In this document: positions 28,559 to 37,696 of the stretch, piece after piece
Position numbering within the stretch: the first letter of the stretch is position 1
Layout: each line of letters begins with the position of its first letter
Assembly (NCBI RefSeq): GCF_021412565.1
Contig: NZ_JAKCLJ010000003.1
Span: 124,001 to 188,000, forward strand
Direction of reading: 5' to 3'
DNA from: Shewanella sp. AS1
Lineage (GTDB): Bacteria > Pseudomonadota > Gammaproteobacteria > Enterobacterales > Shewanellaceae
DNA length: 64,000 nucleotides
Notes under the pieces: generated by a model
The model's input: the letters and a program-made list of their open reading frames with translations, nothing else
Told to the model about the DNA's origin: nothing
Database searches by the model: none
Translations under genes and position numbers: made by a program

Positions 28559-28691
28559 GCAAGCATCCTCTGTTCAAAATTCAAAAGAAGCCGAAGCTCC
28601 ATCAATAGAAATAGAACTTTTTTAAAGCGAGATCAATCAAAAATCGACCATTTCTTTCGGCTATTTTTTAACCTGCTGAGATCCTTATTTA

Positions 28692-28717
28692 AAAAAAATC
28701 GAGGCAATTGCCTCGAT
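28692..28717 (-). terminator. Terminator of the DUF3466 gene
   Basis: The stem TCGAGGCAA/TTGCCTCGA has almost no loop and is followed by a run of eight T on the minus strand. It lies about 30 bases after the stop. Confidence 0.9.
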
Positions 28718-28744
28718 TTATATTTCGTTTAGTTCTAACTCTGG

Positions 28745-30604
28745 TTATCGTTTGACGCGGCGTCTTAACCAAAGTAGCGGCAGCGCAAATAACCAGGCGA
28801 AACTGGCGGCACCTTTACGCACATAGTCCTGATCGCTGGTATTATCGTTATCATCGGGTATGGTACAGGCACTGCCTGTCGTAGTCGGCTTAAGCACCAC
28901 CATACGTGGGATATAAGCCGTGACTGGCTGGCCATTGGCATTAAGCACAAACAGGGGCGACCCGTTAGAACCGAGCACCAGATCGCCATCCTCATCATAC
29001 TGGTAAGAAGGCTTACGAATAAATGCGGTACCCACTATGGTGCCGTTATCATTAATGCCGTTAGCCTCAACGATACGAATATCGCTCTCATAAGATAGAG
29101 TTTCGCCGTTTCCGTCAGTGACCTGCACCTTATAACGCGACCAGTTGCCGTTGGCATCCTGCTCATAACCTTTAGACTCACACACTAACAAGTTATTCAG
29201 ATCGCTAAATTCATCGCTATTTTTGTCCCATAGGAATCCGGTTCTGAATCTTGGCTTATCTTTCTCGCTGGTGCTGTCGATATAACCAACCACTTGGTCG
29301 TTATTATTGATATCCCGTGGACGTGAACTGCGATCCGATAATTTGTCGAAAAAGTCATTGGGGGTTACCACAACAGGATCGGTCGCCTTGGTATCGTAGT
29401 AGAAGAATTTATCGCGAACAAAGCCACTGATATAACGTCTGTAGCTACCGACTAAGATACCATTATCGTTGATATCATAGGCGATGGATGACAGCTGATT
29501 ATTCTCCATCGGCACCCAGTTATAGTGATAATCGCCATTGCTGTCTTTCTGCCAATAGGCGGCATCCAGGGCGAACTTATCTTTATTATCCTTGCGATAC
29601 ACATTGGAGCGCCCCGCCACTGTGCCTTCGCTGTTTAGTCCAAACCCCTGAGCGGTAAATACACGATCCGAGGTTTGATCGAGACTCGCGGGTAACTCAA
29701 GCTCAGTTACAGTAACCTGATCGCTGGCATCGAGCTGCCAAACCATGGCGCGCGTCTGATAATTAATGTTGCGATAGCCTCTAAAATCAGGGTATTGATG
29801 CCCCTGAACACACACATCCACAGGTAGAGTCGCGTCATTCTCAATACACTTATCTATGCGCGTTGCGCTGCTTTCAACAATCTCGGTTGAGCCGAAACCT
29901 GCGATCAGGTTGCTGCTGTTAATGGCCGCTGCAACTGAAGTGCCACCAAGGGTAACATCCTGAGTATCACCGGCATAAACCGAGTAAGGCGGCGGCAGAG
30001 GAATATCTGTACCATCGACTTTCTTAACGAAACCACGCTCTTCAAATTCACGGAAATACCAGAAATCAAACTCATCGCTCTCACCTGTGTAAGTGACTTT
30101 TTGCTCTGGAGCCGTATAGGCGCCTACACTCAGGCCAGCATCGTTAATGCCATAGAAGAAAGCATTGACTGAGTTAATGCTTGAAGGCACATTTTCATCT
30201 GTATCTTTTGGCGCTGTGGTACCAAACACTGATGCAAAGGTCGGTAACCAACTACCTGCGGCGCCATTTTCATCGGAGGTAAAGGTGAAGTTGTTGGCGA
30301 CTATGGGCGCAACAATCGAGTAGATCACCCGTTGCTCGGTTGGAATACCATCTTCGATATCGATGACAGTGTTATTATTATCTTCGTCGACTTCTATCTT
30401 CTTTTTACCCTTAGAGATACCGACAGACTGATCGTTTATGTTGACCGCCATACCATAGCCGTTAACTGTCGATTCTAAAGTACCGTTAAGATCGTAACTC
30501 TCTATATTTTGGATCTCATACACTGGGGCGGCATAAGCCGTTTGTAGCGCACCAATTACCCCTAGGGCCACTAACGATAAGGCTCTATCCAACTTCAACT
30601 TCAT
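28745..30604 (-). CDS. DUF3466 family exported protein with a GlyGly-CTERM-like tail
   Basis: A 619-residue protein with a Sec signal peptide (about 25 residues, ending AYA). The mature part has repeated units of the type AxDINDNGxxVGSYR and GINDNGTIVGTAF (also GLNSEGTVAGRS and DINNNDQVVGYID). These are beta-strand repeats with Asn-Asp-rich turns, like the HAF repeat of extracellular proteins. The C terminus is a short hydrophobic segment (SFAWLFALPLLWL) followed by RRRVKR, the shape of a GlyGly-CTERM sorting signal removed by rhombosortase. The family function is unknown. It is transcribed as its own unit, 26 bases downstream of uup. Confidence 0.8.
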   Translation of the reverse strand: MKLKLDRALSLVALGVIGALQTAYAAPVYEIQNIESYDLNGTLESTVNGYGMAVNINDQSVGISKGKKKIEVDEDNNNTVIDIEDGIPTEQRVIYSIVAPIVANNFTFTSDENGAAGSWLPTFASVFGTTAPKDTDENVPSSINSVNAFFYGINDAGLSVGAYTAPEQKVTYTGESDEFDFWYFREFEERGFVKKVDGTDIPLPPPYSVYAGDTQDVTLGGTSVAAAINSSNLIAGFGSTEIVESSATRIDKCIENDATLPVDVCVQGHQYPDFRGYRNINYQTRAMVWQLDASDQVTVTELELPASLDQTSDRVFTAQGFGLNSEGTVAGRSNVYRKDNKDKFALDAAYWQKDSNGDYHYNWVPMENNQLSSIAYDINDNGILVGSYRRYISGFVRDKFFYYDTKATDPVVVTPNDFFDKLSDRSSRPRDINNNDQVVGYIDSTSEKDKPRFRTGFLWDKNSDEFSDLNNLLVCESKGYEQDANGNWSRYKVQVTDGNGETLSYESDIRIVEANGINDNGTIVGTAFIRKPSYQYDEDGDLVLGSNGSPLFVLNANGQPVTAYIPRMVVLKPTTTGSACTIPDDNDNTSDQDYVRKGAASFAWLFALPLLWLRRRVKR

Positions 30605-30630
30605 TACTTCATTCCTATTATTTTTATTGC

Positions 30631-32565
30631 CTATTTAAGGGCTTCAAGCTCTTCCCAACGTTCAAAGCAAACTTCCAGTTCCTGTTCCAACTCGGCAAGT
30701 TCATTTAAACGACGACTGACAACATCTTGTTCTTGAGCATAAAAATCGGGCTCATTGACCACCTTTTGCAAGGCATCGATATCCGCTTCGAGCTGCTCCA
30801 TTTTACCCGGTAGCGCGTCAAGTTCCCGTTGTAACTTATAAGATAATTTCTTCTCTGATTTTGCTTTGTCTGCCTTTATCGCAGCCTTAGTCTCGGCGTT
30901 ACCCGGCGCCGCAACCTTGGGTTGGACAGCACTATTGGCAACTGGTTCCTCAGAATAGAATTTTGCCCCCTGGGACACAGCATCCTGATAGCCGCCCACA
31001 TATTCGCTCCAGCCTCCGTTGCCGGTAAACCACCAAGAGCTAGTAACTGTGTTGTCGATAAAAGCCCTGTCGTGGCTGACCAGTAACAGTGTGCCCTGAT
31101 AATCGGTCAACAGCGACTCTAACAACTCTAGGGTCTCAATATCAAGATCGTTTGTCGGCTCATCGAGAATAATCAGATTAGCGGGACGCAGCAACAAACG
31201 CGCTAATAATAAACGGTTTTTCTCTCCGCCCGATAGTGCTTTTACCGGCGTTCTAGCCCGCATTGGCGAAAACAAAAAGTCCTGCAGGTAACTTAAGATA
31301 TGCCTGTCTTGACCATTGATGGTGACCGTCTTCTTGCCTTCGCCGACGTTTTCTTCGACGGTTTTCTCAGGATCTAAGCCTTCACGGTACTGATCGAAGT
31401 AGGCAATTTCGAGCTTAGTGCCGACCTTAACTTCTCCCGATTGCGCCTCAAGCTCACCAATCAATAATTTAATTAGGGTCGACTTACCACAGCCGTTGGG
31501 ACCGATAAGGGCGATACGATCGCCACGCATCACAGAGGTGCTAAAGTTCTTCACCAGATTTTTATCGGGCAGATTGTAATTTAACTGCTCAATATCGAAC
31601 ACCAGCTTACCCGAGCGCTCAGTGTCGGCCACAGCCATCTTCACTCCGCCCTGGCGGTTTATCCGTGCCATGCGCTCCATACGCAGCGCTTTGAGTGCGC
31701 GTACCCTACCTTCGTTACGGGTGCGGCGCGCCTTAATCCCCTGACGGATCCAGGCTTCCTCTTCTGCCAGTTTCTTATCGAACTGGGCGTTTTTCTCTGT
31801 TTCGACCCGCAGCCATTCCGCCTTGCCATCCAGATAGGTTTGATAATCGCCGGGCCAGGAGGTAACCACACCGCGGTCGAGATCGACAATTCGCGTCGCC
31901 ATACGCTGAATAAAGCCCCTGTCGTGACTGATAAACACGATGGCGCCGCGATAGCTGAGCAGGAAATTCTCCAGCCATTCGATGGTATCAATATCCAGGT
32001 GGTTAGTGGGTTCATCGAGCAGCAGCAGATCCGGCTCGCTCACTAAGGCTCTTGCCAGTGCTACTTTGCGCTGCCATCCACCCGACAGGCTGGTCAAGCT
32101 GGCATCGGGATCTAACCCCAGCAACTCACAAGTCTGATTGATGCGGGTATCGAACTGCCAGCCATTGAGATGATCTATCTCCTCCTGCAAGCGCTCCATC
32201 TGTTTGAGCATACGCTCCATTTGATCTGGAGACGCCGTGGCCACATCATGGGACAGCTTATGATAACGCTCAAGCTTATCGCCTAAGGATTGCAAGCCTG
32301 CTGAGATATAGGCATAGACAGAGCCCTGCTCCGCCTTGGGAGGATCTTGCTGCAAGCGGCTCACCTTGGTGTCTGTGGCAATATTGAACTCACCGTCATC
32401 GAGCAGCACTTCGCCGCCAAGCACCTTCATCAGGCTGGATTTACCGGCGCCATTGCGACCGACAATACAGATCCGCTCCCCTGGCTCCACGGTGAAATCG
32501 GCATTTTGCAATAAGGGGGTATAACCGTAGGCGAGTGAGCCGTTGTTAATCCGAACCAGACTCAA
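30631..32565 (-). CDS. uup: ABC-F ATPase Uup
   Basis: A 644-residue soluble ABC-F protein with two ATPase domains: GRNGAGKSS, LSGGWQRKVALARAL and LLLLDEPTNHLD, then GPNGCGKST, LSGGEKNRLLLARLL and LIILDEPTNDLD. The C-terminal coiled coil at about residues 560-640 is rich in Glu, Leu and Lys. E. coli Uup is linked to precise excision of transposons and to ribosome function. The start codon is TTG with CAGGAGC upstream. It follows the small thioredoxin-fold gene by one base and belongs to the rlmL-uup operon, as in E. coli. Confidence 0.95.
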   Translation of the reverse strand: MSLVRINNGSLAYGYTPLLQNADFTVEPGERICIVGRNGAGKSSLMKVLGGEVLLDDGEFNIATDTKVSRLQQDPPKAEQGSVYAYISAGLQSLGDKLERYHKLSHDVATASPDQMERMLKQMERLQEEIDHLNGWQFDTRINQTCELLGLDPDASLTSLSGGWQRKVALARALVSEPDLLLLDEPTNHLDIDTIEWLENFLLSYRGAIVFISHDRGFIQRMATRIVDLDRGVVTSWPGDYQTYLDGKAEWLRVETEKNAQFDKKLAEEEAWIRQGIKARRTRNEGRVRALKALRMERMARINRQGGVKMAVADTERSGKLVFDIEQLNYNLPDKNLVKNFSTSVMRGDRIALIGPNGCGKSTLIKLLIGELEAQSGEVKVGTKLEIAYFDQYREGLDPEKTVEENVGEGKKTVTINGQDRHILSYLQDFLFSPMRARTPVKALSGGEKNRLLLARLLLRPANLIILDEPTNDLDIETLELLESLLTDYQGTLLLVSHDRAFIDNTVTSSWWFTGNGGWSEYVGGYQDAVSQGAKFYSEEPVANSAVQPKVAAPGNAETKAAIKADKAKSEKKLSYKLQRELDALPGKMEQLEADIDALQKVVNEPDFYAQEQDVVSRRLNELAELEQELEVCFERWEELEALK

Positions 32566-32566
32566 T

Positions 32567-32830
32567 TTAAGCTCCTGTAAATTCTTTTAATTGTGCAATA
32601 TCGAACGGCCAGTCCAGTTCTAACTGATCCTGCTGGCGCAGTAACACAGGAATACGGATCCCGTAGCGCTCAACGAACGTGTCGCTATCGCAAATATCTT
32701 CTCTTGTATAAGCTACTGACAAACTATCGAGCAAAGCCTGGGCCTGCTCGCACAGGTGGCAGGCCTCAGTGTGAAACAAAATAAAGGTCTGATCCGCATT
32801 CACACTCTGTTGATCCACTCGCTTACTCAT
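32567..32830 (-). CDS. Glutaredoxin-like small protein (DUF836 family)
   Basis: An 87-residue thioredoxin-fold protein. [19 protein letters not shown] carries a CxxC pair (CHLC) at the start of helix 1, and RIPVLL is the cis-Pro loop. The family is unassigned in function but probably handles a thiol-disulfide reaction. It overlaps the rlmL stop by eight bases and is one base from uup, so it is translated as part of the operon. Confidence 0.85.
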   Translation of the reverse strand: MSKRVDQQSVNADQTFILFHTEACHLCEQAQALLDSLSVAYTREDICDSDTFVERYGIRIPVLLRQQDQLELDWPFDIAQLKEFTGA

Positions 32831-34958
32831 GGGTGATAAGCCAGGTATTGTGGATCTGCGGATTACGTTTGTAATCCAGCGGCAGGGTCTGATCGTCTAT
32901 GTTAGTAACCTTAAGGCCCAGCGCATTGATGGCATCACTGTCCATCTTGAACTTGCGCTTATTGTTAGAGAAGACTATCTCTCCGCCAGGGTTTAGCAGC
33001 TTCACCAGACCGGTTAACAGGCTGACATGATCCCGCTGCACATCGAAGGAATCCTCCATCCGCTTGGAGTTAGAGAAAGTGGGCGGGTCGATGAAGATAA
33101 GATCGTACTTCTGCTCACACTCGGCTATCCACTGCAGACAATCGCTCTGTATAAACTCATACTGACGACCACTAAGACCATTTAAAGCAAAGTTATCCTG
33201 AGCCCACTTAAGATAGGTATTGGACATATCCACTGTGGTCACAGACTTGGCGCCGCCCAAGGCAGCATGCACAGAGGCGCTGCCGGTATAGGAAAACAGA
33301 TTGAGCACCTTTCTGTCTTTGGCCTTCTGCCCCACCAGTTTACGGGTTAAGCGGTGGTCTAAAAAGAGGCCGGTATCTAAGTAATCCTGTAGGTTTAACT
33401 TAAATTTAGCGCCGTATTCCACTGTCACAAGTTCCAGCTTCTTAGTATCCAGCTTCTGATACTGATTCGTGCCCTTCTGGCGCTCACGGGTCTTGAGGAT
33501 GATCTTTTCAGGATCCGCATATATCGCCTGAGGCAGTACAAGGAGAATATCGGTCAGGCGGCGTTTCGTCACAGCTTCCGGAATCGCTTTGGGCGCCGAG
33601 TACTCCTGGATGACGAAATAATCCAGATACTTATCGACCGCCACATTGTATTCGGGGATGTCGGCATCATACAGACGATAGCTGTCTATGCCCTCACGCT
33701 GAGCCCACTTGCTCAGCTGTTTCAAATTCTTCTTGATGCGATTGGCGAAGGCAGTGGCAACCTCACTGATCTCGCCACCCTGCGCCAATACCTGGCTGGG
33801 CTCGATACGGCGGGTGCTCTGGGCATGCAGCGTATAGAGATTAAAGGCACACTCCAGGGCGCCGTTAAACATCTTCATCTGCTTATCGGCTTTCAGTTTC
33901 AGGGCAGATAACAGCTCGATATCGCTGTTAAGCACGGCAATTTTCCAGCCACCAAATTCGCTCTTAAACTTATCGCCCAGCTGATAGTAAAGCTGCAGCA
34001 GTGTCGTCACATTGCCAAGACGCTCACCATAAGGAGGGTTAGTCACCAAAAAGCCCTGTTCTACCGGCGGCGTGATATTGAGTGCATTGGAAACAGAGAA
34101 AGTGATCAGCTCACCAACGCCTGCATTGGCTGCGTTACGTTTGGCTAATGCCACCAGGCGCGAGTCGATATCTGAGCCAAAAAACTTCAGCTCACAGCGC
34201 TTAATGCCTAAAGAAGCACGAGCCTTGGCTTCATCCAGCAGCGTTTGCCACACAGCGCTCTGGTGACGCAGCCACTTATCGAAACCAAATTTGGTGCGCT
34301 GCAATGCAGGGGCAATATCACAGGCCATCATGGCCGCTTCAATCAAAATGGTGCCGCTACCGCAGAAAGGATCCAGTAGATCTTGCTTCTCCTGCTGCCA
34401 GCCACAGCGAACCAGCATGTTAGCGGCGAGGTTCTCTTTCAGTGGCGCCTCCCCCGTGGTCGAGCGATAACCGCGCTGATGCAGTGCCGGGCCGGAGAAG
34501 TTAATCCCTAAGGTGATCTGACCGCGACGATAATGGGCATCAATCTTAAAGTCGGCATCCACCCGCTCCACATTGGGACGGGCAATGCCATCGTCACGGA
34601 AACGATCCACCACCGCATCTTTAATCTTCAAAGCCCCGAACTGAGTGTTATTGATAAACCCGCCCGTACCATGAAAATCGATGCTAAAACTGCTCTTATG
34701 GGAGAAATGGGTCTGCCAATCCACGCAGTAGGCTGCGTTATAAAGCTGCTCTGAGCTTTCACAGGGGCCTTTATAGATCACCAGCACGATACGGCTGGCA
34801 AGACGTGACCAGAGGGTAATACGGTAAGCAAGTTCCAGTGGCGCACTGAAATAGACACCGGCCACACTCTCTTTGATCTCGCTGGCACCGAGTTCGGCCA
34901 GTTCCAGAGATAAGGCGTATTCATAGCCTCGGGGGGCTGCAGCAAAAAAATTCAACAT
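32823..34958 (-). CDS. rlmL: Bifunctional 23S rRNA methyltransferase RlmKL
   Basis: A 711-residue protein with three parts. A THUMP RNA-binding domain occupies residues 40-155. An m2G2445 methyltransferase follows ([28 protein letters not shown]). The C-terminal m7G2069 methyltransferase has [19 protein letters not shown] and [13 protein letters not shown]. The start at 34958 gives [11 protein letters not shown], which lines up with the E. coli N terminus. An ATG six codons upstream has a slightly better Shine-Dalgarno and cannot be excluded. Confidence 0.96.
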   Translation of the reverse strand: MLNFFAAAPRGYEYALSLELAELGASEIKESVAGVYFSAPLELAYRITLWSRLASRIVLVIYKGPCESSEQLYNAAYCVDWQTHFSHKSSFSIDFHGTGGFINNTQFGALKIKDAVVDRFRDDGIARPNVERVDADFKIDAHYRRGQITLGINFSGPALHQRGYRSTTGEAPLKENLAANMLVRCGWQQEKQDLLDPFCGSGTILIEAAMMACDIAPALQRTKFGFDKWLRHQSAVWQTLLDEAKARASLGIKRCELKFFGSDIDSRLVALAKRNAANAGVGELITFSVSNALNITPPVEQGFLVTNPPYGERLGNVTTLLQLYYQLGDKFKSEFGGWKIAVLNSDIELLSALKLKADKQMKMFNGALECAFNLYTLHAQSTRRIEPSQVLAQGGEISEVATAFANRIKKNLKQLSKWAQREGIDSYRLYDADIPEYNVAVDKYLDYFVIQEYSAPKAIPEAVTKRRLTDILLVLPQAIYADPEKIILKTRERQKGTNQYQKLDTKKLELVTVEYGAKFKLNLQDYLDTGLFLDHRLTRKLVGQKAKDRKVLNLFSYTGSASVHAALGGAKSVTTVDMSNTYLKWAQDNFALNGLSGRQYEFIQSDCLQWIAECEQKYDLIFIDPPTFSNSKRMEDSFDVQRDHVSLLTGLVKLLNPGGEIVFSNNKRKFKMDSDAINALGLKVTNIDDQTLPLDYKRNPQIHNTWLITHE

Positions 34959-35121
34959 GGATAAGGACACACTCATAAAATCAATCCGACATTATACCTT
35001 GTCGGGCATCTAAAAGATAAAAAGTTCTGTGCTTAGATAAAGATAAATTTGTGTTCCCGCTCAATAAGTCGGCATTATGCCGCATAAATGAACGCTTAAC
35101 ACACAATTGGTGATAAGTGGC

Positions 35122-35150
35122 TTGCAATGGTTAATTCATCTCGTTATAGT
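35122..35150 (+). promoter_or_regulatory. Promoter of the tRNA-fMet genes
   Basis: TTGCAA and TATAGT separated by 17 bases, followed by a CG-rich TCGCTCCGC stretch like stable-RNA discriminators. The leader before the first tRNA is about 55 bases. Confidence 0.75.
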
Positions 35151-35210
35151 TCGCTCCGCTTTGAGGCAGATGAGCTTTCATCGAGAGCAAGGCAGAAAGT
35201 AAATTACGGA

Positions 35211-35287
<77 letters not shown>

Positions 35288-35313
35288 ATTTATTTTACCT
35301 ATCATCTTACGGA

Positions 35314-35390
<77 letters not shown>

Positions 35391-35429
35391 CTTCTTGATT
35401 TATACAAATTCACTACCCCATAATTTAAT

Positions 35430-35538
35430 CGAACAGTTCAAGAATCAGCTTGATAGCTCGTCAGACTCAACTCTCTATATAAAATCATCGAAGGTCGTCG
35501 CCCAGCTTGTATAAATAGCAATCCGGCTCCCGTAAACA
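35430..35538 (+). pseudogene. Degenerate tRNA-fMet copy with loop insertions (1)
   Basis: The D-arm (CAGCTTGATAGCTCGTC), variable region (CGAAGGTCGTCG) and 3' half (AATCCGGCTCCCG) match the initiator tRNA. A 17-base insert (ACTCTCTATATAAAATC) breaks the anticodon loop after CTCA, and a 19-base insert (from CCCAGCTTG) replaces GTTCA of the T loop. The 5' acceptor strand is decayed and CCA is lost. Confidence 0.75.
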
Positions 35539-35605
35539 ATTCTTTCGTAAACAGAATTAAAACAGTACGGCGTCTTTAGTCATCTGACTAATTCAACAAT
35601 TCGGA

Positions 35606-35708
35606 CGCGAGATGGAGCAGCTTGGTAACTCGTCGGCTCAACTCTCTATATAAAGTCATCGAAGGTCGTCGCCCAGCTTGTAAATAAGTAATCCGGCTCC
35701 CGCAACCA
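35606..35708 (+). pseudogene. Degenerate tRNA-fMet copy with loop insertions (2)
   Basis: The same two insertions occur at the same places as in the first degenerate copy. Here the acceptor stem (CGCGAGA) and the 3' end CTCCCGCAACCA are almost intact. The two copies therefore derive from one already-modified ancestor and have decayed to different degrees. Confidence 0.8.
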
Positions 35709-35862
35709 CTTCTTTTTGTTATCTTTAATTATTTCCCCAAAAATATTTCATAAAAGCGCAATAAACAGCTTAATTCCTCATCGAACAGAGTTTGTCATTT
35801 AGCAGCATAATCCCCCACCAAAACTCAACATTGGCTCCTTCTGGCGTGCTTCTGCCAAACAC

Positions 35863-35889
35863 AAAAAAGGAAGCCTAAGCTTCCTTTAT
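35863..35889 (-). terminator. Terminator of zapC
   Basis: AAGGAAGC/GCTTCCTT with a 4-nt loop and TTTTTTG on the minus strand, about 27 bases after the stop. Confidence 0.85.
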
Positions 35890-35915
35890 TTATGTGGTTA
35901 TCTTATTGATCGGGA

Positions 35916-36449
35916 CTAAGCCGCCACGACCTGCTTACGGCGTTTGGGTGGATGCAACCTGTCGTTCATCACCTTGATACACTCGAACTGCTCCAATCGC
36001 TTATTGTCATTGAGCTCCAATCCTGGTGATAGCAACATCACAAGGGAAGATTGAATATTGCTCTCCACCACCATCACATCGGCCTCGACGCCCTGACACC
36101 GCAACTGGAACACTTTAGCCAGCTCGGAATAGACACACACGGCAGACGAATCGAAAAACCAGGAGCGAGGCATCTGTGGCTTCAACAAGAAATTGGCCGC
36201 CGTAGCATTTAGACCAAGCTGCACTTTTATGGCATCGGCGACATTCACCGACTTGCACAGGCGCTCGATAAAATGAATGTAGAATTTAGCGTGCTCGACA
36301 CTAAACTCCATCACAGATTGGGCGTCTGGAATGAGCGTTTTACTTTTATAGGGAGTCAGAAATTCCATATCCGAGCCTAACGAAACGCTTAAAACACCAT
36401 ACGTATCGTTATTTATCCATTGCCAATCCCTTTTCGGCATCAATAACAT
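35916..36449 (-). CDS. zapC: Cell division protein ZapC
   Basis: A 177-residue cytoplasmic protein that, in E. coli, bundles FtsZ filaments at the Z ring. It matches ZapC in the opening (MPKRDWQWINND against KPDDNWRW), in the middle (LKPQMPRSWFF) and near the end (IKVMNDRLHPP). The C terminus is a basic KRRKQ tail. It lies next to pyrD, as in E. coli. The start ATG has AGGT ten bases upstream; a second ATG three codons in is possible. Confidence 0.85.
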   Translation of the reverse strand: MLLMPKRDWQWINNDTYGVLSVSLGSDMEFLTPYKSKTLIPDAQSVMEFSVEHAKFYIHFIERLCKSVNVADAIKVQLGLNATAANFLLKPQMPRSWFFDSSAVCVYSELAKVFQLRCQGVEADVMVVESNIQSSLVMLLSPGLELNDNKRLEQFECIKVMNDRLHPPKRRKQVVAA

Positions 36450-36563
36450 AACGTGTACCTATATACTGTAAATACGGCTTGATAATAGATGATATTTCAA
36501 ACAATATCAAAAAAATTGTCAAAATAAAAGTATAGATAACAGTATGTTAGAGTGAAATCACGC

Positions 36564-36618
36564 GATCAAATTGCGATCGCGCGATCTAAAAAACGATCCT
36601 TTCGCGATCGAAAAGATC
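36564..36618. promoter_or_regulatory. Dense GATC cluster upstream of zapC
   Basis: Six GATC sites in 55 bases (36564, 36575, 36583, 36595, 36606, 36615), spaced 8-12 bases, with a perfect 12-base palindrome GATCGCGCGATC. Such spacing fits SeqA binding to Dam sites. It lies between the pyrD stop and the zapC start, with the last GATC reaching into the pyrD stop. No protein-binding role has been shown. Confidence 0.5.
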
Positions 36619-37636
36619 ATCTCACTCGATAGGCATCGACTATCTCTTTGATCAATTCAGGGCCACGATAAATAAAACCTGAATAGATCTGCACCATAGT
36701 GGCACCAGCATCGAGTTTATCCATAGCGTCTGCGGCGCTGTTTATGCCGCCCACGCCCAGAATAGGCACCTGGCCTTTTAAACAATCCGCAAGCTGTTTA
36801 ATAACTTTTGTTGATAATAAATTCAAAGGTTTACCACTTAACCCGCCCGCTTCGCTAGAGTTTTGCAAGCCACTAACACCATCGCGGGTCAGAGTGGTAT
36901 TGGTGGCGATAGCACCATCAAATTCATTACGGATCAGTGAATCGGCAATTTTCTCAATCTCGTCCGGTGAGAGATCCGGCGCAATTTTCAAAGCGATCGG
37001 CACATACTTGCCATGGCGCTCTGCCAGATCTTTTTGCTTGGATTTTAGTGATCCCAATAGATCATCGAGCAGATCCCCATACTGCAGCGTGCGTAAACCT
37101 GGGGTGTTTGGCGAGGAGATATTGACCGCAATATAAGCAGCATAGGGATACACTTTTTCCATGCAGATCAGATAATCTTCTTTGCCCTGCTCCACTGGCG
37201 TGTCTTTATTCTTACCGATATTGACCCCAACCATAGCGCCAGATTTAGCCGCTTTAAGGTTTTCGACCAGACTGTCGACCCCTTTGTTATTGAAGCCCAT
37301 GCGATTAATAATCGCCTTGGCAGGCTTTAAGCGGAACAGACGAGGTTTGTCATTGCCAGGCTGTGGCCTGGGGGTGACAGTACCGACTTCGATATGACCA
37401 AAACCCATCGCATGAAAAGCATCAATACATTCCCCGTCTTTATCCATGCCAGCGGCAAGCCCCACAGGATTTGGAAATGTTAACCCCATAAACTCCACTG
37501 GCGCCGGGTCAAATTTTTGTGCGTAGAAACAATCCAGCGGGGAATTTGAGGTTGATTTCAGACTGCTGATGGCCAGATTATGCGCCTTTTCAGGATCCAT
37601 CTGAAACATGACCTTTTGTGCGATTTTGTAAAACAT
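36617..37636 (-). CDS. pyrD: Dihydroorotate dehydrogenase (quinone), class 2
   Basis: A 339-residue membrane-associated flavoprotein that oxidises dihydroorotate to orotate with quinone in pyrimidine synthesis. The N-terminal helix ([21 protein letters not shown]) is the class 2 membrane-binding part. [14 protein letters not shown] is the FMN/active-site segment, with the catalytic Ser region typical of the class, and [15 protein letters not shown] binds phosphate. TAGGAG precedes the ATG. A gdhB terminator lies just upstream. Confidence 0.97.
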   Translation of the reverse strand: MFYKIAQKVMFQMDPEKAHNLAISSLKSTSNSPLDCFYAQKFDPAPVEFMGLTFPNPVGLAAGMDKDGECIDAFHAMGFGHIEVGTVTPRPQPGNDKPRLFRLKPAKAIINRMGFNNKGVDSLVENLKAAKSGAMVGVNIGKNKDTPVEQGKEDYLICMEKVYPYAAYIAVNISSPNTPGLRTLQYGDLLDDLLGSLKSKQKDLAERHGKYVPIALKIAPDLSPDEIEKIADSLIRNEFDGAIATNTTLTRDGVSGLQNSSEAGGLSGKPLNLLSTKVIKQLADCLKGQVPILGVGGINSAADAMDKLDAGATMVQIYSGFIYRGPELIKEIVDAYRVR

Positions 37637-37652
37637 GTCTTCTCCTAGACCG

Positions 37653-37684
37653 AAAAAAGCCCCGGCAATTGCCAGGGCTTATAT
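37653..37684 (-). terminator. Terminator of gdhB
   Basis: AAGCCCTGGCAA/TTGCCGGGGCTT with a U-G pair in the minus-strand RNA, followed by TTTTTTC. It lies between the gdhB stop and the pyrD start. Confidence 0.85.
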
Positions 37685-37696
37685 TTTTAATAATTT

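Noticed and set aside
28547..28732. A 61-codon plus-strand frame
   Set aside because: It is antisense to the start of rmf and runs through the terminator of the DUF3466 gene.
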